Made by a program: the position numbers and the translations under genes
The notes under the pieces: model-generated
What the model was told of the DNA's origin: nothing
Databases searched by the model: none
The model's input: the letters and a program-made list of their open reading frames with translations, nothing else
Assembly: GCA_001600455.1 (NCBI GenBank)
Contig: BCKC01000007.1
Coordinates: 177,394 to 241,393, forward strand
DNA: 64,000 nt
Reading direction: 5' to 3'
From: Endocalyx cinctus
Lineage: Eukaryota; Ascomycota; Sordariomycetes; Amphisphaeriales; Apiosporaceae
Shown here: piece by piece, positions 38,571 through 52,222 of the stretch
How positions within the stretch are numbered: position 1 is the stretch's first letter
Layout of the letters: every line of letters begins with the position of its first letter

Positions 38571-41030
38571 GTAATCAGCCTTCTTGAATATACAAATCCT
38601 CTCTCACCGCCCTCCCTACCTCCAACGTTCGATATCTGGCTCCCACGATTTATCTCCCGTTTCTACGTTTTCTCTTGTACACGTGGTGGGGCTTGCCAGC
38701 GATATCGTAGGATTGGCTTGCCTGAAGCAAACCTTATTTTTCCACCAAACCCAACACAACCACAACCCGTTCGAATAAAAAAAAAAGACACACCTTCCTG
38801 ACCGAGCGACTATTTTTTGACTGAATCCTCTGGAGTATCTAGAATCAGGTAAAAATCACTTTGCCCAGTTTTTACGTGTTCGCGTATTTTATTGCCCCGT
38901 CTTCTCGACGTTATGCTACTGCCCGAGATGATAAAGAGACGTTATAATGTTATTTTCCTACGAATATACCCCGCGTATTACTTACATCATGGGCGCGACC
39001 TTACCGAGCCGTCGTTCCTCCCATTCGTCTATGTTTTTACTCCAAAGCAATACACGCCCGCGGATACAAACAAATCGACGAATGTTCATGGCGACATCTT
39101 GAGCCAACCAGTCTACAGAAGTATACATATATGTATATATATATACTTAAGAGGAGGTAAAGGGTGGGAATATTGTTTCAACTGCAGGGATGATATCGCA
39201 ATGCGTGGACAGAACTATATATTTTGTTTTGTTCTTGACCGCACACGGCTTTATCCCGGATGTATTTGGTAAAGGGAAGAAGAGCTTATTAAATTTTTGT
39301 TTTTTTATCTTCTATTTTTCTATCTCTATTTCTCACATTTTATTTTTCATGAACGGATGGATTGGAATTGTTTTATTCTCGTTTCTCGATTTTTTGTTAT
39401 GACTCATGGATACCTCGACGTTTTTTGTTAATTGGGACTGGGTCCTTCAGGGATGGCGTGATGAGAAGAGAAAGACGAGGAATACGGTATATTGAGAGTA
39501 TGGGGAATGGTGTCGAGTTTGGGTAGAAGGAGGGGAGAAGACGGAGTGATGATTGATTAGTTTACATCATCGATGAAAGGCAGGATAAAAAAAAAAAAAG
39601 GGACAAAAAAATCAAGAAGCAAACATGTAGAAAGCTTACATTACCATATATCCATCCTTCTTCTTTCCCTCTTTGCGTACCATACGAATAAAAGAAAACA
39701 AGCTCATCTAAAAAAAAGAAAACAAAGAAGAAATTGCGGACGGTTACTTGACTTGAGTCAGTACAGTTGAAAATAACCTTGGATGGATGTCGGAGTATAT
39801 CCCACGTGAGAAAAAGCTGCTAAATTGAACTTTGAAGGCTGGACTTTAGGTTATGATAACCGGTGTCAGCTAAGATTTAAGAAGTTACAGTTGACTTTGG
39901 AATGTTCCGTGGTGGTGGACGGTTATGCCCGTTCTTTTTTGACATATTTAGATGGTAGGAGGGTCTACCTACTACCTAGACTAGACTGTTATAGATATCT
40001 AATAGAAGATGTACTAGAAGGTCGATAGAAGAAGAATAAGGAATGAATCATCTTTTCTTTTTCTTTTTTTTTCTTGTCATTGATAATATATACTGTGCTT
40101 CTTCCTTGATACTTGGTATTAACCTCTTTTTCGAATGATTTGGATGGATCCATTAAATATCGACCTAACGACCCTAAGCTAAGCTAAGCTAAGCTACCTA
40201 TGGCAGCTCCCTTACTTGAGCGAGTTGTACCTGATCGCATACGCTAAAAACCTGTACACTAGGGCCGCTAGGTTAAGTTACTTAAGTACCTAGGTAAGTA
40301 TCCACCGGGCAACATGAAACCCAACAACAACAAAATTATATGGCTGTACACACTACTTGAAATAGAAACGAAAATAACGATAAGACAAATAACGGGGGAA
40401 AAGGAGGAAGAAAAAGAAGAGAGATAGAGACGGAAATAATTAAATAAATTTTAAAAAAAAAAAAAAAAAAAAAAAAAGAAAGAAAGAAGGCGTGTTTTCG
40501 TCTGATTAAATAAATAGTACATACCTAAATAACCAATACGGGCGGTATGTATTTCTCTTAATAGTTTCCTTGAAAAAAGAAGTAAATAAATATATTGGTG
40601 GCTATAGTTATAGTTAACCTATAGTGGCAGTTACTCAGTGACTAAAGTATTTGTTTACTTACCAAAACCTTGTTTATTCTCCCCCCAAGTCCAACGGATA
40701 AAATCAATAACCTTTACCTTGAAATATCCCAGCCCTATGACAACATTTTGGGACCCATCACTCCCCATCCTTTTTTATTAAATTTTGAGGTGAACGTCCA
40801 TTTTATTATTTACATCAAATTAGACAACCAACTCACCGGGGAAAAAAAAAATAATACTAAAACCAGTCCGGAGAAAAATAAAAGTAAATATCAATCCATT
40901 GATCCTTAATCTAGTTACAACACAACCCCCATACGAACTTACGAAATTACTCGTTAAGTTATCACTTGCGTCACATTATATCATATATGATTCAGATATT
41001 CTTATCGTCATCATCACAACAAATTTCACC
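38571..41030. other. Intergenic, 2.5 kb
   Basis: No convincing gene. Contains a tandem AAGCT pentamer (40175-40194), an A run of about 24 bases near 40454-40477, and TACCTAGGTA-like words near 40286. Confidence 0.6.
40175..40194 (+). repeat. (AAGCT)4 pentanucleotide repeat
   Basis: Four tandem copies of AAGCT, in the G-alpha to GH3 interval. No function can be inferred. Confidence 0.8.
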
Positions 41031-43677
41031 ATGGCGGAATCGCAACCCCTCAAGTCCGTACCGCCCGATCGGTCCACCTGGTCCGGCAGACTCGTCCAGC
41101 GCTTCCCCGTCCTGCACAAGAAGCGCGGTAAAGCCCTCGTCGCCGCTCTCGTCATCCTGCCTCTTTTGGGCTTGCTAGGCCTGCTCGCTCTACGGGGTCG
41201 GGGTGGGGGCGGCGACGACGACGGCGCCGGGGGGAACGCGCAGGACGTTATACAGGACGATACTTACTTTTACGGCCAATCCGAACCGGTCTATCCTTCT
41301 CGTAAGTATACTACTTTTTTTTTTTTAAAATAGACTAATGCATCCCCAAAAAAAAAAAAAAAAGCGCTAACAAAAGGACCCTAAAAAAAAAGCTTCCATG
41401 ACCGGCTCCGGAAACTGGGCGGATTCGTACGGCAAAGCCACCGCGTTCGTCAAGCAGCTGACCATCCAAGAGAAAGTGGGTCTGACTTCGGGCGTGACCA
41501 GCTCCACCGGCACGACGGGCACGCTCAACGGCTGCTCGGGCAACATCGGCGCCATCGAGCGCCTCAACTTCACGGGATTATGCCTCACCGACGCCGGCCA
41601 AGGGGTGCGGGCCGCCGACTTCGTGAGCGGCTTCCCGAGCGGCATCCACGTCGGCGCTAGCTGGAACAAGCCGCTCGCGCGCCGGCGCGCCGGCAGCATG
41701 GGTCTCGAGTTCCGCGTCAAGGGCGCCAACGTTGCCTTGGGTCCCGTCGTCGGCCCCTTGGGCAGAGTGGTCAAGGGGGGCCGGAACTGGGAAGGGTTCG
41801 CGGCCGATCCGTTCCTCGCCGGCGCCCTCGCGGCCGAGACGGTCGCGGGCATCCAGGCGCAGGGCGTCATCACGAGCACCAAGCACTTCATCGGCAACGA
41901 GCAGGAGTCGCACCGCAACCCCGTCGACGGGGTCGAGTCCGTCTCGGCCAACATCGACGACAAGACCATGCACGAGCTCTACCTCTGGCCGTTTCAGGAC
42001 GCCGTCCGCGCCGGCACCGGAAACGTCATGTGCTCGTACAACCGGCTCAACAACTCGTACGGGTGCGCCAACAGCAAGAGCCAGAACGGCCTGCTCAAGA
42101 CGGAGCTCGGCTTTCAGGGCGCCGTCACGTCGGACTGGGGCGCCTTGCACGCCGGCGTCGCGACCGCTTTGGCGGGCATGGACATGGTGATGCCGAATTC
42201 CGACCTCTGGGGCGACAAGTTGGTGGAAGCCGTCAAGAACGGATCCGTTTCCGAGGCCCGGCTCGACGACATGGCCACGCGAATCATGGCCTCGTGGTAT
42301 CAGATGAAGCAGGACGAGGACTTTCCCGTGCCCGGCGTCGGCATCGCGCCCGATCTGACCAAGCCGCACGATATCGTGGACGCGCGCAACATCTCGTCCC
42401 GGCAGGTCCTGCTCGACGGCGCCGTCGAGGGACACGTGCTCCTAAAGAACGTCGACGCCGCGCTTCCGCTCCAAAAACCGAAGATGCTCTCGGTGTTCGG
42501 ACACTCGGTCCGGAGCCCGGATCAGTGGAACTACAAGTCCGACGGCGGCGTCGCGGCGTGGACGTTCGGAGGAGAGTCGTCGTACCTCGGCCGGGACGTG
42601 AGCGCCGGTTTTTCGGGCGAGATCAGCGACGATTTCTCCCAGATCGCGCCTAACGGGACGCTGTTCTGCGGGGGCGGCTCGGGCGCCGTGACGCCCGCGT
42701 CGGTGAGCTCCCCTTACGACGCGCTGACGCAGAGGGCGTACGACGACGGCACGGCCGTCATGTGGGACTTCTTCTCGCCCGATCCGGACGTCTCGAGCGC
42801 CTCGGACGCTTGCCTCGTGATCGTCAACGCCTTCGCTTCCGAGGGTTACGATCGGCCCGGTCTGAGGGACGATTATACCGACGGTTTGATCCGGCACGTG
42901 GCCGACCGGTGTAACAACACCGTCGTGATATTCCACAACGCCGGCGCTAGGCTGGTGGACCAGTGGATCGACCACGCGAACGTCACGGCGCTCATCTTCG
43001 CGCACCTGCCGGGCGAGGCGTCCGGCCGGGCTCTCGTCTCGCTCCTCTACGGCGACGCCAACTTTTCAGGGAAGCTGCCGTACACGGTACCCAAGAACGA
43101 GTCGGATTACGACGCGCGCCTGCTCGGGCCGGACCTCGGCGAGGGTAGGTTCGAAAAGTTCCCGCAGTCGAACTTTACCGAGGGCGTTTACGTCGATTAC
43201 CGCCACTTCGACGCCCGGAACGTGACGCCGCGGTACGAGTTCGGGTTCGGGCTCTCGTACACGACGTTCAACTACTCGAACCTACAAATTAACGTGACGG
43301 CGGAGACGAACACGACGACGAACGAGTACCCCGTCGGCGCCGTGGTCGAGGGCGGGCAATCGGACCTCTGGGACGTGCTCGCGACCGTGAGCGCCGACGT
43401 GCGGAACGTGGGCGACGTGGACGGCGCCGAGGCGGCGCAGCTGTACGTCGGGATCCCGGACGAGGGAGCGCCGGTCCGGCAGTTGAGAGGGTTTCAGAAG
43501 GCGGCCCTGAACGCTTCCCAGGAGGCCACGGTGCAGTTCGACCTCAGCAGGAGGGATCTGAGCGTCTGGGACGTGGGGGCTCAGAAGTGGAGGCTTCCGA
43601 AGGGGCAAGGGGAGTGGAAGGTTTACGTGGGTGGGAGTAGTAGGGACTTGCCTTTGATGGGGGGGTTTAGTTTCTAA
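41031..43677 (+). CDS. GH3 beta-glucosidase, type II membrane anchored
   Basis: Family 3 glycoside hydrolase releasing terminal beta-glucose. Two exons, 41031-41301 and 41393-43677; 2556 nt, 851 residues. Residues 1-33 are hydrophilic and basic, about 34-54 form one hydrophobic helix ([20 protein letters not shown]), then a Gly/Asp linker: a signal anchor with the catalytic part outside, as annotated for Aspergillus BglE. GH3 blocks follow: [26 protein letters not shown] (K254, H255), the nucleophile in TSDWGA (D338), probable acid/base E574 in SEGYDRPG, and a C-terminal fibronectin III-like domain ([17 protein letters not shown]). Several NXS/T glycosylation sites. The coding exons are far more GC-rich than the surroundings, which creates long antisense frames that are not genes. 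The intron acceptor follows an A9 run; frame and NWADSYGKA context support it. Confidence 0.92.
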
Positions 43678-46600
43678 AAAGGGAGGGGATGATTCTTTTT
43701 TTTTTTTCTTTTTATGATTGTTGAAAACATGAGAAAGGGGGAATTACAATTAATGATAAGGGAACCGGTTTATGATTTTGAGGCGTTGGGAAAAAGGGAT
43801 GAAAATAATAATTATATGATATGAAATGAATGAACCGGTTCTTGATTGGGGAGGGCTCTTTGATAGGCTGGTTGGTTGGATTGGTTGGATCGATGGATCG
43901 GACGGAAAACTTGCCGTAACCTTTTCCTCGCCTAGTTACCTAGCTAGAGGCCTGCCTACCTGCCTACCTACCTCTACCATTAAATTAGTGTACGATTGGT
44001 CGTTAAAATATACATCTGTATCCATGGATGCTCCATACTCGACAGATCCATCACATCCAGAGAAGATAGTGTATATGTAATATGTATATCCATGGATGCA
44101 GACATACTGTTTTCGGGTAGGATAGTCTTTACTTTTTTTCCCCGCCGTCCGCCTTCCCCGTCTGAATCACATGGAACGTGTGATTTGGTTTTCTTGTGTC
44201 GAAGTATATACTACTTGTAGTAGGGATACGGCACGAGTTCTCCACGTGGGATTTTTTTTTTTTTTTTTTCATCCTTTCGATCCCGAAATGCGCCACATAT
44301 GTGGGAGTTAGGTGTACTTGGTTTCTACTAGAAAACGATCGTCGATCTTTTTTTTTTTTTTTTTAATTTGGCCTCTAAGTTTATTATGTATATAGTATGT
44401 TTTCTCCCTTATGTTTTATTTGGAGACAGGAAGAGAGAGAAAAAGAGGAATGTATCGCTTGCTTGGATAATATAACATGTTATTTATTATTACGAAAAGA
44501 AAAAGAAAAAGAAAAGAAGAGAAATATGATAGGATGGCTGGTGATTGATGATAGGTAAGAAATGTTATAGGATGTATCCAATGATCGAAGACAAAAATCT
44601 GGAAAGGTCGAAAATAAGTTGTGTCTTGGTGGTCTGATTTTTTCTTCTTCTACAGATGTGACTCGGCTAGACGAGACGATGTCTTTCTAGTGATGTACCT
44701 AAGAGTTTTTTAAGGAACCGCTAACAATTTATTGTAAAGTTACTTTTTGACTCTAAAAATAAGAGTCTAGACTTTCCTAGTGGCTTAAACGGACGAGGAA
44801 AAAGAAAAAAAAGCCATTCCCGTTGTCTTGCATACCTTCGAGTCGAATTAGTCGAATAGGGAATTTTAAATCGAAACTTAATAATTGCTAAGTAAACTTT
44901 GTCGTAGGGAATGTTAAGTTAATTGGTTGAAGTTATGGAAAGAAACAAAATAAACATCTCCTCGCTCTCTTTCTTTTTTTTCTCACCCTCACCCTCACCC
45001 TCACTCTCACTCACTCTCAGACTTTTAAGTTGTATTGGAATCCATTATTTCATCACATCACATGACGGACGAACATACGAAACAAATAAATAGACAGGGA
45101 GGGCATGTTATTCCATTGCTAATATTTTGCTTCTCATAGGTCAATGGCCATTATTACCGGTACCTTGCTTAATTGAGGTTGGCAAACCTGGGGTAACTTA
45201 GACCTTATTTTCTTTTTGGCTTTTGCTTTCTAGTATAGCGTATCCAGTACCTACTTACCTAGACCTATATACGTTCCATCGGGAACCAACCACTTTTATT
45301 TTTAATCTTTTCCGTCGTTCCTCTTTTTTGTTTTTGTTTTTGTCTTTCTTTTTATTTCCCGATCCCGATCCCCTAATCGACTCTCTGTTTGTCTCGCATC
45401 TACCCTGAACTGGAACATATATAGTGGGGAGGTTTGGTTTTTGGGATATCGATGGCATGGCATATGAACATGGGTATAATACCTAGGCAGCTAGGTACCT
45501 ACGGGATAGGATAGGTTTACGCTAATACTCCTACAGAAAGGTACCTGGATATATCTAACGTACCTCCGTATACACATACACCATATATACAACTACAGAT
45601 ATCTACTTATTTAGGTATGTCCACGGGTATATATCTCTAATACTTCTACTTACTTACTACTATGTACGATATACTCTTGTTTTTCCAAGTACCTGACTTT
45701 AAGTACTTAGTAACTTTATAGGCTATTGTGTAAGTATTTATCAATTTCTTAACTCCCCCCCCCAATTACTATTATATATCTCTTCTACTTCTGCTTCTGC
45801 TGTTTCTATATTTATTATTTAAGCTACCCAATTTCTCAAACAAGTAAAAAAACCCGCACCCGCACATGAAACAATATACGTATATTATCACTCCCTACTT
45901 TACTTTATTGTACTTGACTGTACTTTACTTACGAGCGTTATAATTAATATATTATCAATCATTCGTCTGTCTTTTTTTTGATTTTATTGGATTTTTCGGA
46001 ATATTTTAATTCGCTCGAAGCTTTTCTCTCTTTCCGTATCAGCCAGTCAGTCAGTACCTGGAAGTTTGACCTGACCCTAAAATAAGAGCTCACCTGTACC
46101 TTACCTTACCTTTTTTGCCTTACCCTTACCCTTACCCCGTTTCTTCTTCTTCCCACCCTACTCGTCTGCCTGTCAAAGGGCCTTGCTGTGCTTACCTTAC
46201 TTTTTACAAGTACTTTACTCTTTTCCAACCTGCACCCGCTTACGCCTTACGCCTTATGATCTTATCCTTACTCTTAAGGGTCGGTGGCGAGCTGGATGAA
46301 AGAGGGGTTTCTTGCTTGCTTTAAGACGGACAAATTAACTGGAGTGAACATCAAACAAACAAACACGAACATTACCCAATTCATCTAATTTATCATCAAT
46401 CATCTATTATTTCTTCCTCTCTTCTCTTCTCTCTCTCTCTCCCTCTCTCCTCTTCTTCCTATTTTATTTTTATTTTGTTGTTTTTTTCTCCTCTATCCTC
46501 ATTCTACAAATTTCATCATAACCCACCCCCTCCCCTTAACAATTTTTATACTTCCGAAGTTTTTTCTTACCCTAATCGGCCCTGATTGACAAAGCTTATA

Positions 46601-47322
46601 TATAAAGTGCCGGCCAGTATATATATAAGACCGCCTTTCAATTAGCCTACATCAATACCGAGTTTGGTAATCCACCTCTGCACGTGTCAGTTAAAAAAAA
46701 AAAAAAAACCAGTACAACAAATGATAGGAAGCGGTTAACAAATTAACGTACGGTCGTTTCAAGGGAAAACCTTACTTTTTCTCACATCCACCCCACTTTC
46801 CATTGAGAATTATCTCTTAGCTTCCTATCAAGGGTTACCGTCTTTTTTTCCACTTCCCCCTTCAAAAGATAAAAAAAAAAAAATAAGAGAGTAAAATAAA
46901 AAAAAGGGAAAAAGACGGTACCTACATTGGACAAGTCTGATCTTTTTTTTTTTTTTTTTTTTCTCTCTGATATTCTTGATACTTGTTTTTTTAACAGGCT
47001 CAAAAAGATTATTATTATTTTATCTTTTTTTACCTACTTAGTCTCACGGGATCATTACATCATCCGGGTGTGGGTGTGTGCAGTAAGACCGGTACAGCTT
47101 TAAACTCCACCGCCGAGGCATGACTGCTTTACCTTTTATTTTACGCTTCTTGAAATTCGATTAAAAAAAAAAACATTAAAAGTAAAAATAGGGGAATCAA
47201 AAAGAAAAAGAGAAGAAAGAAGATCTTAATTGGTATTTTGTCAACGTTGGTTCGAACGTAGCACCTTTCTTTTTTAGAAGAAAAAAAAAAAGTACTCCTG
47301 ACGCGCGCAAACCCATCTTTCC
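43678..47322. other. Intergenic, 3.6 kb
   Basis: No gene supported. Long T runs at 44251-44269 and 44347-44364, CCCTCA-type repeats at 44985-45018 and CCTTAC/CCCTTA repeats at 46097-46137. Repeated TACCTA/TAGGTA words lie near 43930-43975 and 45480-45560. Confidence 0.6.
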
Positions 47323-49898
47323 ATGACGGACTCTATCATGTTCGAGGCCGGCTCGGCCGCCTTCTCGTCGCCTGGAGACTCCCCTCAACGGGAGTACTCC
47401 CAGCCGGGATCTGTCACCTCTTCCGACATGTCTCATATGATGACAAAGTCATTGGTGATTGACGGCCAGGGCCAAGCTCCCCGCGCCTGTGAGAAATGTA
47501 GGGCTTCTAAGCGGAAGTGCGACAAAAAGTTACCCTTCTGTGATAGGTGCAAGAGGTATGCTACTTCCTCCAGTCACGTCCCTTTAAACTGCGCCTCGGA
47601 TGCAGTCGTCTCTTCTATCTCTCTCTCCTTCACCCTCTGTCTGTCTCCATATCTCTATTTATGTTTATTGTTACTCCCTCCTCTTTTGACCTGAAAAGGA
47701 AAGATGGGGCGTAACGTGCTCACTAATCATCTCCACCCGTATTTCTGGCGATTTGAAAAGAGCTAATCAAATCACGTCAATCGTAGACTTAACGCCAAGT
47801 GTCACTATGTTCAAGACCCCGTCGCCAATAACCCGAGCCCTCACGGCGCTCAGGTTGTCGTCTTTCAACCGCACTCGTTATCGTACGATGGTCTGTTTCA
47901 AGGACTCGAGCCCCTCGAGGGCGTCACCGCTTCGCAAATCCTCTCTTTAATCACCCTGGGCGCACCTCCGGGCGAATCGCAACCGGACTGGCGCGCTTCC
48001 GTGCAGATGTTCTTCCACTGCGTCTACCCCTGGTACGCCGTCGTTCACCCCACTTTATTCAACCGCCAGCTCGCCAATTTGTCGGCCGTTTCGGATTCGC
48101 CGTCGCCCCCGGACTCTCAGTCCTCGCCCTTCTCCAACGGTCAGATGGACAGGCACGCGAATAACCCGACGGCGCATTACAACTCGTCATCGTCGCTATC
48201 CTCGGACCTGCCGTCCAAGGAGATGGCCCTGCTTATCGTGGCCATGCACCTCACCACCCGCATGCGCCTCACGCAGTCCGGCGAGCAGCACATGTTCGAC
48301 GAGATATACCGGACGGTGAAGCGCATGTTCGCCCTACTCATCGTCGGTTGCGCCGGCGGTCCGGATCCCAGCATCGAGCTTATACAATGCGGCGCGCTCA
48401 TCGCGCTGTACGAGTACGGTCACGGCGATTTGGTCTCGTCCTACCGCACTCTGAGTCAGACGGCTACGGTGGCTCATCTTCTCGGTATCAAACCGGGACA
48501 GCAGATTGAAGAAGACGTCAATTCCGATATGGGAGTGTCGAACCAGGAGGAAGAGCAGAGTGGATGTCTCTGGTGGGGCTTATTCCTTATTGAACAGTGA
48601 GTGACCTTTATATATATAGTCGCTCCCTCGGCTATGTGCAGATCTCGCACTAGTCACCGAGAGGGGTTTACACTTCTCGGGGTACATTACCGCGCCCCAT
48701 TCTCACATATAGATACTAATTTAAGGTTATCGTAGATTTCTCCACCAAGACGAGGGTCTACGGCATTTGCCTTTCGTTATGGAAACGCCGACGCGATACA
48801 CGCTGCTTCCGGAAACGCCGCCGATGCCGTCGCTGATGACTTCGGCGGCGCTGCAGGGCAGCAATTTCCCCGTCGCGGCGCCGCCGCAGTCGATCGTGTC
48901 TTCGGCGAGCATAAGGCGGCTAACGACGGGCGTCGAGGTCGGCACCGCGCGGATGGGGTCGTTCCAGCTATCCGCCAAGGTCGCCAGCCTGCTCCACCGC
49001 GCCCTGCTATTGGACAAGGAGCGGAACATGCGGCCCGGGAAAGCCCCCCTCATCGGCACTTACGCCGAGCTGGACGCCGAGATTCGGAAAACGACGCTGG
49101 CCTTGCTGGGTCAGAGCTTGGATTGGGAGGTGACGCTCGACTGCTTCGCCATGTTGTCTAGGTACGTTATTTACTATTATCCTCCTAACTTCTTTTTCCT
49201 CTGATGCGCAACTTTTTTGCACTTTAATTGAACGAACGGATTAACTAACATCGATGCGCTTTTTTTTTTCCTCGTCGGATTTACCAGTTCTCTCTTTATG
49301 GTCTACCTACCGTATCTACCTATTCTCGAAGTGACGCCGTCATCCGACGTGGCGGCATCGAACGAGCTGCGCACCGCGCTCGCGGCCCTCCGCTTCGCGT
49401 GCAAGATCTCGACCGACATCACATGTAAGGTAAACCAAGACTGCGACGTACCCGTAGCGCTCGGGGCGACGCCTCCGCCGTCGAGCTCGGGTGCCTCATC
49501 CTTAGCCTCGCCGGCCCCCTCTTCTTCCACCGCGGGCGCCGGTTCACCAAGGCCGCTCGTGCTATGCGCCCCCGCCGGCGCTACCTGCTACTTGGTCATA
49601 GTGGCGTTTTCGAAACTATGCCGTATTTTCCCGGAGGAGAGGTTGCAGTGCCAGGAGGCGATCGCGGAGAAGTTCGAGAGCTTGAGGTTGTTTAGCTATC
49701 GGTGGGGAATTGCCGGTAAGTTTCTTTTTAGGGAATTGTGTGAGTGCAGATATGTGTATGCTTGATGGCTAATTCGTAACAGAAAAAATGATGAGTCAAC
49801 TCGAACAAAAAATAGGAATGAACCGACACCACTACTTCAAGCAGGCCGCTTCTATATCACCACCTCCGCATAACGCGACTATGGATTATGGTCGGTGA
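47323..49898 (+). CDS. Zn(II)2Cys6 transcription factor
   Basis: Nuclear fungal zinc-cluster regulator. Five exons: 47323-47555, 47787-48596, 48736-49161, 49288-49715 and 49783-49898; 2013 nt, 670 residues. The cluster is at residues 56-83 (C56, C59, C66, C73, C76, C83; spacing 2-6-6-2-6) and is split by the 231-nt intron 1 at Arg78. Residues about 150-480 have the helical features of the fungal transcription factor middle domain, with MFFHCVYPWYAVVHPTLFNR, a Ser-rich insert, and LALYEYG-like, SYRTLSQTATVAHLLGIKPG and CLWWGLFLIEQFLH blocks. Ser/Ala/Pro-rich spacers lie near 545-575. The target genes cannot be inferred. The neighbouring GH3 gene is over 3 kb away, so a sugar-regulation link would be speculation. 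Confidence 0.9.
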
Positions 49899-52222
49899 CA
49901 AAGTGTTACTGCTACGCCCGACTCACGTAAACGTGAGCGTGAGCGTGGGAAGATGTCGTTATTATCTATTTTACTACCATATTAAAGAACTATCTACTCT
50001 CTTCATTTACCATTTACCCCATCACCGCCTTCATCTGTAAAAAAAGAAAAAAAAAATTGTAAAAACAACAGCATTGACAACAACTTGCAGCGATGTTTTC
50101 ATGAAACCGACCTAGCTTGGATGAAATTTTGAGACTAGGGAAAGAGAATAGGATATGACATTGATGGAAATGGGATATGATATCAAATTTATTTAAGCAT
50201 AAGAGTTCTAATTCTTCTGAACCGGGTTGGACGTTTTTTCTTCTTTGTTTTCCCTCCTCTCCATCGATCCCACTATTCGAAATTATTGCATCTGAAAAAC
50301 AGAAAAAAAAAGGGGGGGAGAGGAGATCTATGTCATATGTCATATATCAATATGTGATCCCGTTATTCTTATTTATTAGCTTTTCTTCTCATCTCATTTT
50401 TTTTTATATTGGTCATAACCATGAATCTTATTACCTACTTACTTATCTACAACTTCAATTCTTTCCCCCGGACCTGTTGCCATTGCTGGAAGCTACCTAC
50501 TTTCTAGCTAGTTATTAAAGGGGAGTTGGACTCATAATTACTCGGGATAGGAGAATGAATGATAATTTTTTTTTTGTACTTTCTATTCATTAAAAAAAGA
50601 GAAGAAAAGCAAAAGAAAAGGTTTGGACTGAAATCTCTTCTTCTTATTTTTCTTCTTCATGGACATTTTATATATTATCTGACCATTTCTCTTCTCTTCT
50701 CTATTTCTTTCATATATTTCTTTTCTTTTTTATTTCAAACTAGGGTTTTATTATTTTTATTTTTATTTATTTATTTAATTGATGGGATATGAATTGAGAA
50801 TATGGAGATTTTTAAGGGATGTATGTATGTATATGGAGAAAGTAAATATTATAATGAAAAAAAGAATAAATAAATAAACAATGTCAATATAAGTACCAAT
50901 ATATCTTTCTAATTCTGATCGATAGATAAACTGACTGACTGACTGACTGACTGACTGACTGACTGGTGGGACTAGATAGGATATCTTGATAGCAAAATTA
51001 GAGAGGGAGAAAAAAAGGGGGAGAGGAATATCCCATCCCGCTGCCGAGGACTTTTAAGGAAGATAGATATACGTGACTGAGTAAAATCCCAATTATACGG
51101 AAGAAAGAAATTTTATATATAAACCAAAAACTTACAACATATCACTCACCCACCATCCTCACGGCCTCACTCTTTACTAATCACCTCGTCGTCGTCGTCA
51201 TCATCTCTCGTTCGAGCGCTTTTACCCGACCCAGGAAAAAAAATGCTTTCTTCCCACATTTCCCCAGAACCCCCGGGCGCCCGTGTCCGCCGCGTGCCTA
51301 ACCAGCCGGCCTTTCCCTTCCCTTCCCACCAACGAGGCGGAAATTTTTTTTTTTTTTTTTTTTTTTGGGCTCGCGACGTTGCGACGTTTTGGATTCACTC
51401 GACCCACGACGCGAGCTTTTTCTTCGACTGATCCGGTGGATGGATGGATAGTGGTGCTCCTCCGGAACGTTGGTGGTTGTTCGCTGGCTATCGTAAATAA
51501 ATAGTTAGTTATTTATTGATAAGATGGGAAGAAAATAGGGGTAATCACCAAATTCACTCGGTTCACTACGACACACCAAATTCAAAGACATATATATATA
51601 TATATTATAATTGTATATATCTAAGGGTATCTATCATATCAATTATTTATATATATATATATATTCTCAAGAGAAAAAAAAAGATATGTCATCGTTACTA
51701 TCCACACATAAATAAGTATAAGTCGGTAATGACGGACTTTGACACACTAGAGAGTACCGGAAAAAATCCCAATGTCATTAATTCTCCTCTTTCTCCTGCC
51801 CCTTTCTCAGCTACCCCTTACCCCTTTATACCGATCCAAAAAGAAAAGCGAGAGGAAAAAAGAACCGAGAGCGATCTCATAATTTTTCCTCTGATATATA
51901 TATCCCATTGCATATTCATATATCTCCAACAAAACAACCACATAAAAAAAAAAGCCTTTCCTTTCCTTGATATTTTTGGAATTCAAGAAAAAACGTCCAG
52001 GTAAAGGCGTAAACCTAAAACGTAGCGTAAAAGTTCCCGTTCTGCTGTGACGGTTTCTCTTTTTTTTACCGGTGAGTTTTTGAGAAAAGAAAGCTTCCTA
52101 CCCCAGTGATGACAAAAAAAGAGAGAGAAAAAAAAAATTGGCAATGTAACCGAATAATGCTCGCACGTGAAAACAAAACCGAGACCGCACTGAAGCCGAA
52201 CCTATAATAATAAAAAGAAATC
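49899..52222. other. Intergenic, 2.3 kb
   Basis: Convergent 3' ends of the zinc-cluster and SPX genes. No gene seen. Contains the (CTGA)n array at 50931-50964, a T run at about 51344-51366 and (TA)n tracts at 51589-51606 and 51647-51664. Confidence 0.6.
50931..50964 (+). repeat. (CTGA)n tetranucleotide repeat
   Basis: About 8.5 perfect CTGA units, in intergenic DNA between two convergent genes. Confidence 0.95.

Noticed and set aside
41578..42435. Long antisense frame (285 codons) inside the GH3 gene
   Set aside because: By-product of G/C-rich third positions in the real gene; the sense frame has catalytic motifs.
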